Origin: Candidatus Coatesbacteria bacterium RBG_13_66_14
Lineage (GTDB): Bacteria; RBG-13-66-14
Assembly (NCBI GenBank): GCA_001774505.1
Contig: MFAF01000064.1
Location: 2,756 to 11,557, forward strand
Direction of reading: 5' to 3'
DNA: 8,802 nucleotides
Shown: in pieces, positions 1 to 5,659 of the stretch
Numbering within the stretch: position 1 is the stretch's first letter
How the letters are laid out: the number at the start of each line of letters is the position of its first letter
Notes under the pieces: generated by a model
Told to the model about the DNA's origin: nothing
What the model saw: only the letters and a program-made list of their open reading frames with translations
The model's database searches: none
Translations under genes and position numbers: made by a program

Positions 1-338
1 ACACCCCGCATCACGGCGGCAGTCAGATTCTCCGGGGCCCGGAAGAGCACCGCCCGGTGGAGTTTTTCCTCGATCCGCCGGGCGAGGGCGAGCTCGTCCA
101 GAAGGTCCAGCTTGCGCCGGAGCTTTTCCTCCCCCTCGGCGAGCCTGGCGCCAAAATTCCCCACGGCCCGATCCACGCGGTCGGAAATTTCCCCGTCCAA
201 TCGGCCGACCCTCTCCTCGACGCCCTCCGCCTTTTCACGAACCCTCTCCAGGGCGCGCAGGAAGGCCTCCCGCTCTTCGGGAGGAAGCTCACCGGCCGCG
301 TACCGGTCGAAAAGCTCTCTCAGTTCGTCGCTGTCCAT
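1..338 (-). CDS. Putative anti-sigma / sigma-associated regulator, 3' end beyond window
   Basis: The reading frame opens at ATG 338 and stays open to the left edge: 112 full codons are visible and the C-terminus is missing. Residues 1-30 (MDSDELRELF, then YAAGELPPEEREAF) resemble the acidic, Leu-rich N-terminus common in anti-sigma factors encoded next to ECF sigma genes. Residues 24-95 are charged and heptad-like, suggesting a long helix or coiled coil. The visible end (APENLTAAVMRG) resembles the Pro/Met segment that often comes just before the membrane helix of anti-sigma proteins. No zinc-binding His/Cys motif is present in the visible part, so this is not a standard zinc-finger anti-sigma domain. 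It lies 107 bp downstream of the sigma gene on the same strand, which suggests co-transcription. The Shine-Dalgarno is weak (AAGGGG, about 15 nt upstream). The coding region is well supported by composition and context; the function is inferred from position and sequence style. Confidence 0.6.
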   Translation of the reverse strand, partial: MDSDELRELFDRYAAGELPPEEREAFLRALERVREKAEGVEERVGRLDGEISDRVDRAVGNFGARLAEGEEKLRRKLDLLDELALARRIEEKLHRAVLFRAPENLTAAVMRG

Positions 339-445
339 ATTTCCGCGGTTCCCCTTCCCCGCTCGACCGACCACTTTGGTTAAAAAAATCCCTCAGCTCG
401 TCGGCGTTCAGAGTCAACTCGCGTAAAGCATAGCCTAAAAAGGAT

Positions 446-1030
446 TCACCCGGCAACCTGGAACGAATCGCCCGTCCGCTCGATGTAGAGCTCCCGAAGC
501 TTCTTCCTCCCCCGGTGGACCCAGGTCTTGAGGGTGGCCACGGGGCAGCCGAGGGCCGCGGCGGCGTCGCGGTAATTTACCCCCTCCAGGTACGCCAGCT
601 CGATGGCCCGGCGCTCGTTTTCGGGCAGTTTTGCCAGAAGTCCGCGGACGAGCTCCATCTCGCCGTCCGCCTCCAGCCTGCGCTCCGCCGAGGGCTCTTC
701 CACGGCCGCCTGCGCCAAACCGGGGTGTTCCTCGTCGTCCATGGAGACCGTTTCCAGGCGCCGCTGGGTCGCAATCCTCACCGCGGCGTTGTGGGCGATG
801 CGGAAGATCCAACTGGAGAATTTCGCCTGGAAGCGGAAACCGGCCAGGCCGCGCCAGGCCCGCAGGTAGGCCTCGTTCGCCGCCTCCTCGGCCGCCCGGG
901 GGTCGCGCAGGACGCGGTAACAGCAGGTGTAGACCAGGTCCTGGGTAGCGTGCACCATCTCGGCGAATGCGTTCTCGTCGCCCTGGATCGCCCGGCGAAT
1001 CAATTCCTGTTCGCGTTCCGTCTCCAACAA
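446..1030 (-). CDS. ECF-type RNA polymerase sigma factor (sigma-70 family, RpoE-like)
   Basis: A 194-residue protein with both core ECF domains. Region 2 spans about residues 10-88: a DLVYTCCYRVLRDPRAAEEA stretch is followed by EAYLRAWRGL and FSSWIFRIAHNAAV, covering the core-polymerase and -10-binding helices. Region 4 spans about residues 124-183, with LPENERRAIELAYLEG and the recognition helix-turn-helix GCPVATLKTWVHRGRKKLRE that contacts the -35 element. No region 3 is present, as expected for this group, and the length is typical. The start is TTG at 1030; an in-frame stop lies 12 nt upstream (1042-1040) and the first in-frame ATG would cut into region 2. A second TTG at 1027 is an equal alternative. 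A GAAGGG sequence at 1050-1045 is a distant Shine-Dalgarno. A probable anti-sigma gene follows on the same strand, so the sigma is likely held inactive by it until a signal arrives. No convincing promoter was seen upstream. Confidence 0.93.
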   Translation of the reverse strand: MLETEREQELIRRAIQGDENAFAEMVHATQDLVYTCCYRVLRDPRAAEEAANEAYLRAWRGLAGFRFQAKFSSWIFRIAHNAAVRIATQRRLETVSMDDEEHPGLAQAAVEEPSAERRLEADGEMELVRGLLAKLPENERRAIELAYLEGVNYRDAAAALGCPVATLKTWVHRGRKKLRELYIERTGDSFQVAG

Positions 1031-1070
1031 AAACTGCTTTCATACCCTTCGATACAAAAAAGGGCGGTTC

Positions 1071-1119
1071 GGTTTTGCCGGGGGCATTTTCGCCGCTTCG
1101 CTCGGTTTGCCGGGGGCAT
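1071..1119 (+). repeat. Direct repeat pair with 14-bp core TTTGCCGGGGGCAT
   Basis: The core TTTGCCGGGGGCAT occurs at 1074-1087 and again at 1106-1119, exactly 32 bp apart. Between the copies lies GCTTCGCTCG. A third copy with the same core and the same neighbouring GCTTCGCTCG sits in inverted orientation at 2174-2208, and a diverged relative may lie at 5660-5692. The element is in the spacer between the divergent sigma and membrane-protein genes. It looks like a dispersed intergenic repeat; an operator role is possible but unsupported. Confidence 0.7.
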
Positions 1120-1145
1120 AGCCCGCTTTTCTTGGTTCGCCGAGT

Positions 1146-1174
1146 TTTCCAATGGTAGGACGGTGTGGTAGTAT
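1146..1174 (+). promoter_or_regulatory. Candidate promoter for the 1269 membrane-protein gene
   Basis: TTTCCA at 1146-1151 and TAGTAT at 1169-1174 are separated by 17 bp. The -10 is preceded by TGG, giving a TGN extended -10, and the same GTGTGG context precedes the -10 at 4393. The transcript would start near 1181 with a leader of about 88 nt. An alternative with GTGAAA (1204-1209) and TATCTT (1228-1233), 18 bp apart, would give a shorter leader. Confidence 0.4.
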
Positions 1175-1268
1175 CGTCAAGGTGAAAGGTTGCTGCACCT
1201 CCAGTGAAACCGGACCCGACCGGGGCGTATCTTAGGGTGCGAGGCGAATACAGCGGACGGGGGCTCTC

Positions 1269-1643
1269 ATGGATATAGTCGGGTTCACGGCGGTCTTCAT
1301 GGGGATCGGCATCGGGATGCTGGCCATCTGGCTGGACTTCCGGCGCAAGAAGCTCGTGCACGAGGAGAGGATGGAGGCGCTGCGTCAGGGCATCACGCCG
1401 CCCGACTGGCTGACCGACATAGACCGGAAGCAGAAAACGCCCCGGCAGCGGGCGGGGCGGTTCTTCACCGCCGGGTTGATTTCCTTCTTCATTGGCCTCG
1501 CGTGTTTCCTGGGCTGCACCTTCATGGGCCTGCCGCTGTGGATAGGCTTCTGGGCCTCATTTCCGGGCTGGATCGGCCTGGCGCTGGTCGTGGTGGGGAT
1601 TTTAATTTTGAAGGGAATAATCGACGACGACACTTCGGACTGA
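1269..1643 (+). CDS. Small membrane protein, DUF6249-like
   Basis: A 124-residue protein with three likely membrane helices: about residues 4-22, 66-84 and 92-117. A short cytoplasmic loop after helix 1 is rich in basic residues and carries the motif HEERMEALRQGITPP (residues 31-45). This motif, an N-terminal helix followed by HEERxxA and G(I/L)xxP, is typical of small uncharacterised membrane proteins often called DUF6249, which frequently sit beside ECF sigma genes; that family name is from memory. The C-terminus is acidic (IIDDDTSD). The start is ATG 1269 with GGGGG about 4-8 nt upstream as a weak Shine-Dalgarno. It is divergent from the sigma factor and ends just before a strong intrinsic terminator, so it is probably a single-gene transcript. 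The biochemical function is unknown. Confidence 0.85.
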   Translation: MDIVGFTAVFMGIGIGMLAIWLDFRRKKLVHEERMEALRQGITPPDWLTDIDRKQKTPRQRAGRFFTAGLISFFIGLACFLGCTFMGLPLWIGFWASFPGWIGLALVVVGILILKGIIDDDTSD

Positions 1644-1663
1644 CGTATTTCGGCGGAATGCAG

Positions 1664-1690
1664 AAACGGCGCCCGGCGCCGTTTTTTTTT
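1664..1690 (+). terminator. Intrinsic terminator of the small membrane-protein gene
   Basis: Perfect inverted arms AAACGGCGCC (1664-1673) and GGCGCCGTTT (1675-1684) run into nine consecutive T residues (1682-1690). It begins 20 bp after the TGA of the 1269-1643 gene. This is the clearest rho-independent terminator in the window. Confidence 0.93.
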
Positions 1691-1723
1691 AGGGTGGCGG
1701 GTCGGGGTAAAAGGTTGCAGCGG

Positions 1724-1829
1724 CCACCTCCCCCCTCTGGGGGGCGGCGCGCCGACTGGTTGGGGTGGGGGGTGCAGTGACTCCCTCTCCCCGTGGGAGC
1801 GGCGCGCCGACGGGTCGTGGTGAGGGCTA
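1724..1829. repeat. Two degenerate copies of a CCCTCTCCC...GGTGAGGG-type repeat
   Basis: Copy A (about 1724-1770) and copy B (about 1780-1829) both read C/T-rich arm, G-rich arm, then the shared core GCGGCGCGCCGAC (1744-1756 and 1799-1811), then GGTxGxGGTGxGGG. A third, shorter member (about 1997-2035: CCCTCTCCCTCTCAGGAGGA, then GGGTTAGGGTGAGGG) lacks the GCGCGC core. Each copy can fold into a short hairpin. No open reading frame with coding character crosses the area. Confidence 0.65.
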
Positions 1830-1838
1830 CCTTAGAAG

Positions 1839-1958
1839 ATTGCGGGCGGGTGTGGACACCCGCCCCTACGTCATCGCAATATGCGGCGGCCCGCGGAAGG
1901 GCCGCCCTACACCATAGCAACGGGCGTGTCGGGAAACCCGCCCTAACGTCATCGCAAT
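1839..1958. repeat. Palindromic repeat cluster with ACGTCATCGCAAT tag
   Basis: Unit 1 has arms GGGCGGGTGT (1844-1853) and ACACCCGCCC (1856-1865), then the tag at 1868-1880; an outer ATTGCG (1839-1844) matches CGCAAT (1875-1880) in inverse. Unit 2 has arms GGCGGCCC and GGGCCGCC (about 1885-1906) followed by a degenerate tag (ACACCATAGCAAC, 1909-1921). Unit 3 is a weaker GGGCGTG/CCCGCCC palindrome (1922-1943) followed by an exact tag at 1946-1958. A further exact tag ends the copy at 2093-2105. This is a family of dispersed intergenic hairpin repeats and explains most of the gene-free stretch 1691-2138. Confidence 0.75.
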
Positions 1959-2024
1959 TAGCCGGGCGCGAGGATGGGGATTAGGGCTGCCTTATATCCC
2001 CTCTCCCTCTCAGGAGGAGGGTTA

Positions 2025-2105
2025 GGGTGAGGGTCGGGGTTTGGAACGTAAACACGGCGGCCCGCAGGGGATGCATCCCACGGAGCCGCCCTACGTCATC
2101 GCAAT
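2025..2105. repeat. Modular repeat, copy 1 (inverted copy at 8652-8723)
   Basis: Positions 2025-2060 match the reverse complement of 8673-8706 with one mismatch and one indel by eye. In both places the conserved flank borders a GGCGG...CCGCC palindrome whose interior differs: here it holds GGGATGCATCCC (2068-2079), at the other copy a simple hairpin. The far side ends in the ACGTCATCGCAAT tag (2093-2105), of which a one-base variant appears in inverse at 8711-8721. The element has conserved borders and an exchangeable hairpin core. Confidence 0.8.
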
Positions 2106-2131
2106 TTGCTAGGCCCGGTAGGAGTGGGGGA

Positions 2132-2160
2132 TAAAAATGGGCGGACAGTTTAGTCCGCCC
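2132..2160 (-). terminator. Probable recA terminator
   Basis: On the minus strand arms GGGCGGAC (2160-2153) and GTCCGCCC (2146-2139) flank a 6-nt loop and are followed by ATTTTTAT (2138-2131). The hairpin begins 58 bp past the recA stop. The loop carries the same TTTA/TAAA signature as the repeat hairpins at 8656-8677 and 8724-8769, so the terminator appears to be a member of that repeat family. Confidence 0.78.
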
Positions 2161-2173
2161 CCACATTCGCCCC

Positions 2174-2208
2174 GAAACGAGCGAAGCGAGTAATGCCCCC
2201 GGCAAAAC
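2174..2208 (-). repeat. Inverted copy of the TTTGCCGGGGGCAT element
   Basis: Read on the minus strand, GTTTTGCCGGGGGCATT is followed by a CTCGCTTCGCTCG stretch, matching the element at 1071-1106 in order and near-identical spacing. It lies between the recA stop and the recA terminator, so it is transcribed as part of the recA 3' untranslated region. Confidence 0.7.
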
Positions 2209-2218
2209 TCACGGCCGG

Positions 2219-3262
2219 TCACTCCGGCTCGGCCGCTTTCTTGGGCTTCGCGGCGCCCTTCATTGCCGGGATGCCGAAGAAATCGCGCACCTTGGCCTCG
2301 ATGGCCGCCAGCATCTCCGGCTTCTCGTCGAGCGCCTCCTTGACGTTCTCCTTGCCCTGGCCCAGGCGCTCGCCGTCGTAGGAGAACCAGCTCCCCGACT
2401 TCTCTATGACGCCGGCCTCCACGCCGAGGTCAATCACCTCGCCCACGCGGTTGATGCCCAGGCCGAAGATGATGTCGAATTCGGCCTCCTTGAACGGCGG
2501 GGCGACCTTGTTCTTGACCACTTTCACCCGGCTGCGGTTGCCGATGTTGTCGCCGCCGACCTTCAACGAGCCGATGCGGCGCACCTCCATGCGCACCGTG
2601 GTGTAGAACTTGAGCGCCCGCCCGCCCGGGGTGACCTCGGGGTTGCCGAAGACCACGCCGATCTTCTCGCGGATCTGGTTGGTGAAGAGGATGCAGCAGT
2701 TGGAACGGCTCACCACGCCGGTGAGCTTGCGCAGGGCCTGGCTCATCAGCCGGGCCTGCAGGGCCACGTGGCTGTCGCCCATCTCGCCCTCGATCTCCAC
2801 CCGGGGGACCAGGGCCGCCACGGAGTCCACCACCACGAGGTCCACGGCGCCGGAGCGGACGAGCATCTCCACTATCTCCAACGCCTGCTCCCCGGTATCG
2901 GGCTGGCTGACCAGGAGCTCCTCGATGTTGATGCCGAGGTTTTTCGCGTAATTTATGTCCAGGGCGTGCTCCACGTCAATGAAGGCCGCGATGCCGCCCA
3001 AGCTCTGGGCGCTGGCGATGACGTGCAGGGTGAGGGTGGTCTTGCCGCTGGCCTCGGGGCCGTATATCTCGATTATCCGACCCCGGGGGAGGCCGCCCAC
3101 GCCCAGGGCGCGGTCAATGGAGAGGGAGCCGGTGGGGATGACGTCAATGTCCCGCTCGCCCTCCCCGCCCATGCGCATGATTGCGCCCTTGCCGTACTTC
3201 CGCTCGATCTGGGCGAAGGCCGCCTCCAGGTTGCGCGCCTTTTCCCCCGTGCCGTCCGCCAT
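2219..3262 (-). CDS. recA: Recombinase A
   Basis: A 347-residue RecA, the usual family length. It is an ATP-dependent filament-forming protein that binds single-stranded DNA, carries out homologous strand exchange and triggers LexA self-cleavage in the SOS response. Visible landmarks: N-terminal oligomerisation helix ([20 protein letters not shown], residues 10-29); Walker [10 protein letters not shown] (68-76, Lys74); Walker B LVVVDS (142-147); loop L1 around [16 protein letters not shown] (156-171); [15 protein letters not shown] (195-209) leading into loop L2 and GGRALKFY (213-220); C-terminal domain ending in a Lys/Ala/Glu-rich tail. All catalytic motifs are intact. The start is ATG 3262 (MADGTG), chosen because AAGGAG (3275-3270) sits 7 nt upstream; an upstream in-frame start at 3310 would add 16 residues not typical of RecA. 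hypE lies 64 bp upstream on the same strand, and a probable own promoter with a palindrome lies between them. A terminator follows at 2132-2160. Confidence 0.98.
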   Translation of the reverse strand: MADGTGEKARNLEAAFAQIERKYGKGAIMRMGGEGERDIDVIPTGSLSIDRALGVGGLPRGRIIEIYGPEASGKTTLTLHVIASAQSLGGIAAFIDVEHALDINYAKNLGINIEELLVSQPDTGEQALEIVEMLVRSGAVDLVVVDSVAALVPRVEIEGEMGDSHVALQARLMSQALRKLTGVVSRSNCCILFTNQIREKIGVVFGNPEVTPGGRALKFYTTVRMEVRRIGSLKVGGDNIGNRSRVKVVKNKVAPPFKEAEFDIIFGLGINRVGEVIDLGVEAGVIEKSGSWFSYDGERLGQGKENVKEALDEKPEMLAAIEAKVRDFFGIPAMKGAAKPKKAAEPE

Positions 3263-3286
3263 CTCTTCTCCTTCGTGTAAAAAACA

Positions 3287-3306
3287 TCCGATACGTCGGA
3301 AGATTA
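3287..3306 (-). promoter_or_regulatory. Candidate recA promoter -10 and overlapping palindrome
   Basis: On the minus strand TGG precedes TAATCT (3306-3301), a possible extended -10; the -35 region (TAGTGT, 3329-3324) is poor. Directly after it lies an inverted repeat TCCGA-CGTA-TCGGA (3300-3287) covering the expected start of transcription. A 5-4-5 palindrome here could be a regulator site, for example for a lineage-specific LexA, but it matches neither the E. coli (CTGT-N8-ACAG) nor the Bacillus-type (GAAC-N4-GTTC) SOS box. Confidence 0.35.
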
Positions 3307-3326
3307 CCACATTCCCCCGACGGACA

Positions 3327-4331
3327 CTAGCAGATGCGGGGGAGTTGCTCGCCGGTGAGCATGTCCACGATCCTCTCCCCGCCGACGGCCGTCTCGAGGA
3401 CTACCCGGCGCGGGTGGGCCTCGGTCAAGGCACCGACCAGGGATGCCTCCCCGCCGTAGGGGTGCCTCCGGGCCGCCGCCAGGACGCGCCCTGCATCCTC
3501 TTCCGCCACCGCGGTCAGGATGACCCCCTCGTTGGCCACGTGGAGGATGTCGAGGCCCAGTAGCTCGGCCACCGCCGCCGCCGCGTCGTGGACGACCAAC
3601 TCGTCCTCGAACAGATGGACGCCCAGGTGGAAATCCTCCGCCAGCTCGTTGGCCGCCGAGGCCAGCCCGCCCCGGGTGCAGTCCCGCATCCAGGTGACCC
3701 TACCCGCCCCGCGCATCGCCTCGACCAGACCGGAGAGCGGGGCGCAATCGGAAGAAAGCTCGCTCTTCAGGGGCAGCCGCTCCCTGGCGGCCATCACCGC
3801 CAGGCCGTGGTCCCCCAAGGCCCCGGTGACGAGGAGCCTATCGCCGGCCCGCGGCCCGGGGAGGCGCACATGGGCATAATCGAAGACGCCTATTCCCGAA
3901 GTGTTTAAGTAAAGACAGTCGGCGTCCCCCCGGCCGACCACCTTGGTGTCCCCGGCCACCACCTCGATCCCGGCCTCCCTCGCCGTTTCCGCCACCGAGG
4001 CGATCACCGCGTCCAGGTCCGCGAGCGGCAGGCCCTCTTCGAGGATCAGCCCCAGGGTGAGGTAGAGCGGGCGGGCGCCCATCACCGCCAGGTCGTTGAC
4101 CGTCCCGCAGACCGCCAGCTTGCCGATGTCGCCGCCGGGGAAGCGCCAGGGTTGAATCACGTAGCTGTCGGTCGTCAGCGCGATTCCGCCCGGTGGCACG
4201 TCCACCAACGCCGAATCGCCCAGCGGCCGAAGCGCCTCGGAGTCCAGCCGCGGCAACAGGTGCTCCCGGAGCAGGCGCCGTGAGGCGATGCCTCCGCCGC
4301 CGTGGGCCAGGGTGACGATCTCTTCGCTCAA
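3327..4331 (-). CDS. hypE: Hydrogenase maturation protein HypE (carbamoyl dehydratase)
   Basis: A 334-residue AIR-synthase/PurM-like ATPase. HypE receives a carbamoyl group from HypF on its C-terminal Cys and dehydrates it with ATP to a thiocyanate; the cyanide is passed through HypC-HypD to the iron of [NiFe]-hydrogenases. Visible evidence: N-terminal TLAHGGGG (residues 7-14), [18 protein letters not shown] (53-70), [14 protein letters not shown] (75-88), GDTKVVGRG (128-136), the RDxTRGG loop as RDCTRGGLA (216-224), HVANEGV (264-270) and the diagnostic terminus PRIC with Cys334 as last residue. Length is typical. The start is TTG 4331; GGAGGG (4340-4335) lies just upstream and no in-frame ATG is near. 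The second residue of the RD(P/A)TRGG motif is Cys here, a mild variation. No other hyp or hydrogenase gene is in the window. It has its own -10 (TATAAT) and may be co-transcribed into recA. Confidence 0.95.
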   Translation of the reverse strand: MSEEIVTLAHGGGGIASRRLLREHLLPRLDSEALRPLGDSALVDVPPGGIALTTDSYVIQPWRFPGGDIGKLAVCGTVNDLAVMGARPLYLTLGLILEEGLPLADLDAVIASVAETAREAGIEVVAGDTKVVGRGDADCLYLNTSGIGVFDYAHVRLPGPRAGDRLLVTGALGDHGLAVMAARERLPLKSELSSDCAPLSGLVEAMRGAGRVTWMRDCTRGGLASAANELAEDFHLGVHLFEDELVVHDAAAAVAELLGLDILHVANEGVILTAVAEEDAGRVLAAARRHPYGGEASLVGALTEAHPRRVVLETAVGGERIVDMLTGEQLPRIC

Positions 4332-4334
4332 GAG

Positions 4335-4355
4335 CCCTCCAGCCGCAAGATTATA
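4335..4355 (-). promoter_or_regulatory. hypE promoter -10 and ribosome binding site
   Basis: The minus strand reads GGTGG then TATAAT (4355-4350), a perfect -10 with TGN extension. No good -35 is present at 17 bp (GGCGCG, 4378-4373), so the promoter would rely on the extended -10. Transcription would begin near 4343, leaving about 12 nt of leader containing GGAGGG (4340-4335) before the TTG start at 4331. This supports the unusual TTG start. Confidence 0.65.
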
Positions 4356-4368
4356 CCACCGACCCCCG

Positions 4369-4398
4369 TTGGCGCGCCGCGGGGTGGTGTGGTAGAAT
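4369..4398 (+). promoter_or_regulatory. Promoter of the NHL-repeat lipoprotein gene, leaderless
   Basis: TTGGCG (4369-4374) and TAGAAT (4393-4398) are 18 bp apart, and TGG gives an extended -10. Transcription is expected at about 4405, at the ATG of the gene (4406). There is no room for a Shine-Dalgarno, and none is visible. Confidence 0.65.
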
Positions 4399-4405
4399 GC
4401 AGCCG

Positions 4406-5584
4406 ATGGTCCGCAAGAGAGACAGCCTCGTTGCCCTGGTCGCGGCCGGCGCCTTCCTGGCCATCGCGGGCTGTGAGGAGCCGGTCTACCCCGTTCCCAC
4501 CGAGAGCTACTCCTCCATCGGCGGCTTCGAGATCACCCGGGTCGGCGACCCGGACCCCGGCCCCTACTCCGTCGGCGACGCCGAGGGCGACCCCGACTGG
4601 GGCTTCTGGTTCCCCTACTCCATCGCGGTGGATTCCGAGGGCGACCTCTTGGTCACCAACATCCGGGGCGGCTACCTCGAACGCTTCATCCCCGACCCTG
4701 ACGGCGGCGCGGTCTGGGACGCTTACTGGATCTGGCCCCGCGGACGCCAGGAAGCCACCTACCAGCTCTTCATCGAATCCTACCCCGACTCGACCTACCC
4801 GCAGGGGGTGGTGCTCGTCTCCGAATCCCAATCCGAGATGGGTCTCGTGTTCGAGCTCGGAAGACAGGTCCACAAGCTGGCGCTGCCCGACCCCATCCTC
4901 GACGACTCCGACGACCGCCTCCCCCGCAACGCCAAGATAACGCAGGCCGACATCCTGACCGGGTACCCCACCACCTTTCAGCCGGGCCCCGTGGTCTACT
5001 ACCCGCCCGACCGGATCGTGTACACCGACGTGGAGTTGAGCTATCTCTTCCACATCGAGGGGGACTCCGTGACGGCCGAGGGCGGCGGCGAGGGGGACCA
5101 GGAGGGCAAGTTCTACCGGCCCCTGGGCATCTGCGTGACGCCCGACGAGACGATCGTCGTCTCTGACACCTACAACCACCGGCTCCAGAAATTCACCTTG
5201 GAGCCCGCGCCCACGGACCCCGAAGACCCCGACTACGACCCGCTCTACTTCTACCCTTTCATTTTCCGCTACCAGGGGACGATAGGCGAGTTCGGCTTCA
5301 ACAACGGCCAACTCTCGAGCCCCTTCGGGATGGATACGGACGCCGAAGGGAACATCTACGTCTGCGACACCCGCAACGCCCGCGTCCAGAAGTTCTCACA
5401 AGACGGCGAGCTCCTGGCGGTCATCTACGGCAGCGGTTACTGGCGGCTGCGCTGCCCCCTGGACCTGGCCGTGACCGAGGAGGGCGACCTGTGGGTGGTT
5501 GACGCCTTCATCTGGTACGAGTCCTGGGAGGACGAGTACGTGCCGGAGGATCAGGCGCGGATCATCCTCTTCCGGCAGGATTGA
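4406..5584 (+). CDS. NHL-repeat (beta-propeller-like) lipoprotein
   Basis: A 392-residue protein with a lipoprotein signal: basic N-terminus MVRKR, hydrophobic residues 8-21 and lipobox IAGC with Cys23; Glu follows, so outer-membrane sorting is likely if the cell is diderm. At least four NHL-like blades are visible: YSIAVDSEGDLLVTNIRGGYLERF (start about 71), PLGICVTPDETIVVSDTYNH (239-258, then RLQKF), PFGMDTDAEGNIYVCDTRNA (306-325, then RVQKF), and PLDLAVTEEGDLWVVDAF (351-368). The region between blades 1 and 2 is diverged, with extra acidic and Pro/Tyr-rich insertions. NHL propellers usually bind proteins or carbohydrates at the cell surface; the ligand here is unknown. The start is set at ATG 4406 rather than the in-frame ATG at 4397, because 4397 falls inside the -10 box; both give the same lipoprotein. 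It is divergent from hypE and ends before a bidirectional terminator. Gene certain; specific role unknown. Confidence 0.85.
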   Translation: MVRKRDSLVALVAAGAFLAIAGCEEPVYPVPTESYSSIGGFEITRVGDPDPGPYSVGDAEGDPDWGFWFPYSIAVDSEGDLLVTNIRGGYLERFIPDPDGGAVWDAYWIWPRGRQEATYQLFIESYPDSTYPQGVVLVSESQSEMGLVFELGRQVHKLALPDPILDDSDDRLPRNAKITQADILTGYPTTFQPGPVVYYPPDRIVYTDVELSYLFHIEGDSVTAEGGGEGDQEGKFYRPLGICVTPDETIVVSDTYNHRLQKFTLEPAPTDPEDPDYDPLYFYPFIFRYQGTIGEFGFNNGQLSSPFGMDTDAEGNIYVCDTRNARVQKFSQDGELLAVIYGSGYWRLRCPLDLAVTEEGDLWVVDAFIWYESWEDEYVPEDQARIILFRQD

Positions 5585-5606
5585 CCTCCGGGCCGGTGAG
5601 GGGACC

Positions 5607-5632
5607 AAAAAAGCCCCCTTCCGCGGGGCTTT
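5607..5632. terminator. Bidirectional terminator between convergent genes
   Basis: Arms AAAGCCCC (5610-5617) and GGGGCTTT (5625-5632) form an 8-bp stem with a 7-nt loop, 25 bp after the lipoprotein stop. On the plus strand only TTT follows the stem; on the minus strand a run of six T residues (5612-5607) follows, so it is at least as good for the minus-strand small gene that ends at 5746. Confidence 0.8.
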
Positions 5633-5659
5633 ACGCTAATAAAGAGAGGAGACAAGGGG

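Noticed and set aside
1031..1268. tRNA, riboswitch or other structured RNA in the sigma/membrane-protein spacer and in other spacers
   Set aside because: No tRNA-like cloverleaf with T-arm GTTCGA context and no recognised riboswitch core was found by eye; the hairpins seen are simple palindromes.
435..1361. 308-codon open frame on the minus strand overlapping the sigma gene
   Set aside because: It is the +1-shifted shadow of the ECF sigma gene, with Arg/Pro/Gly-rich low-complexity translation and no family motif; the 446-1030 frame has full sigma regions 2 and 4.
2021..2030. TTAGGG telomere-like motif
   Set aside because: It is a single occurrence inside a GGGTTAGGGTGAGGG repeat common in GC-rich bacterial spacers, not a tandem telomere array.
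1839..2105. Possible CRISPR array
   Set aside because: The repeated units are palindromic, irregularly spaced and of unequal length, the tag is only 13 bp, and no cas genes are present.
4328..5311. 327-codon open frame antisense to the lipoprotein gene
   Set aside because: Val/Gly/Glu-rich translation is the mirror of a GC-rich coding strand; it also covers the divergent promoter region, and the plus-strand frame has a lipobox and NHL motifs.
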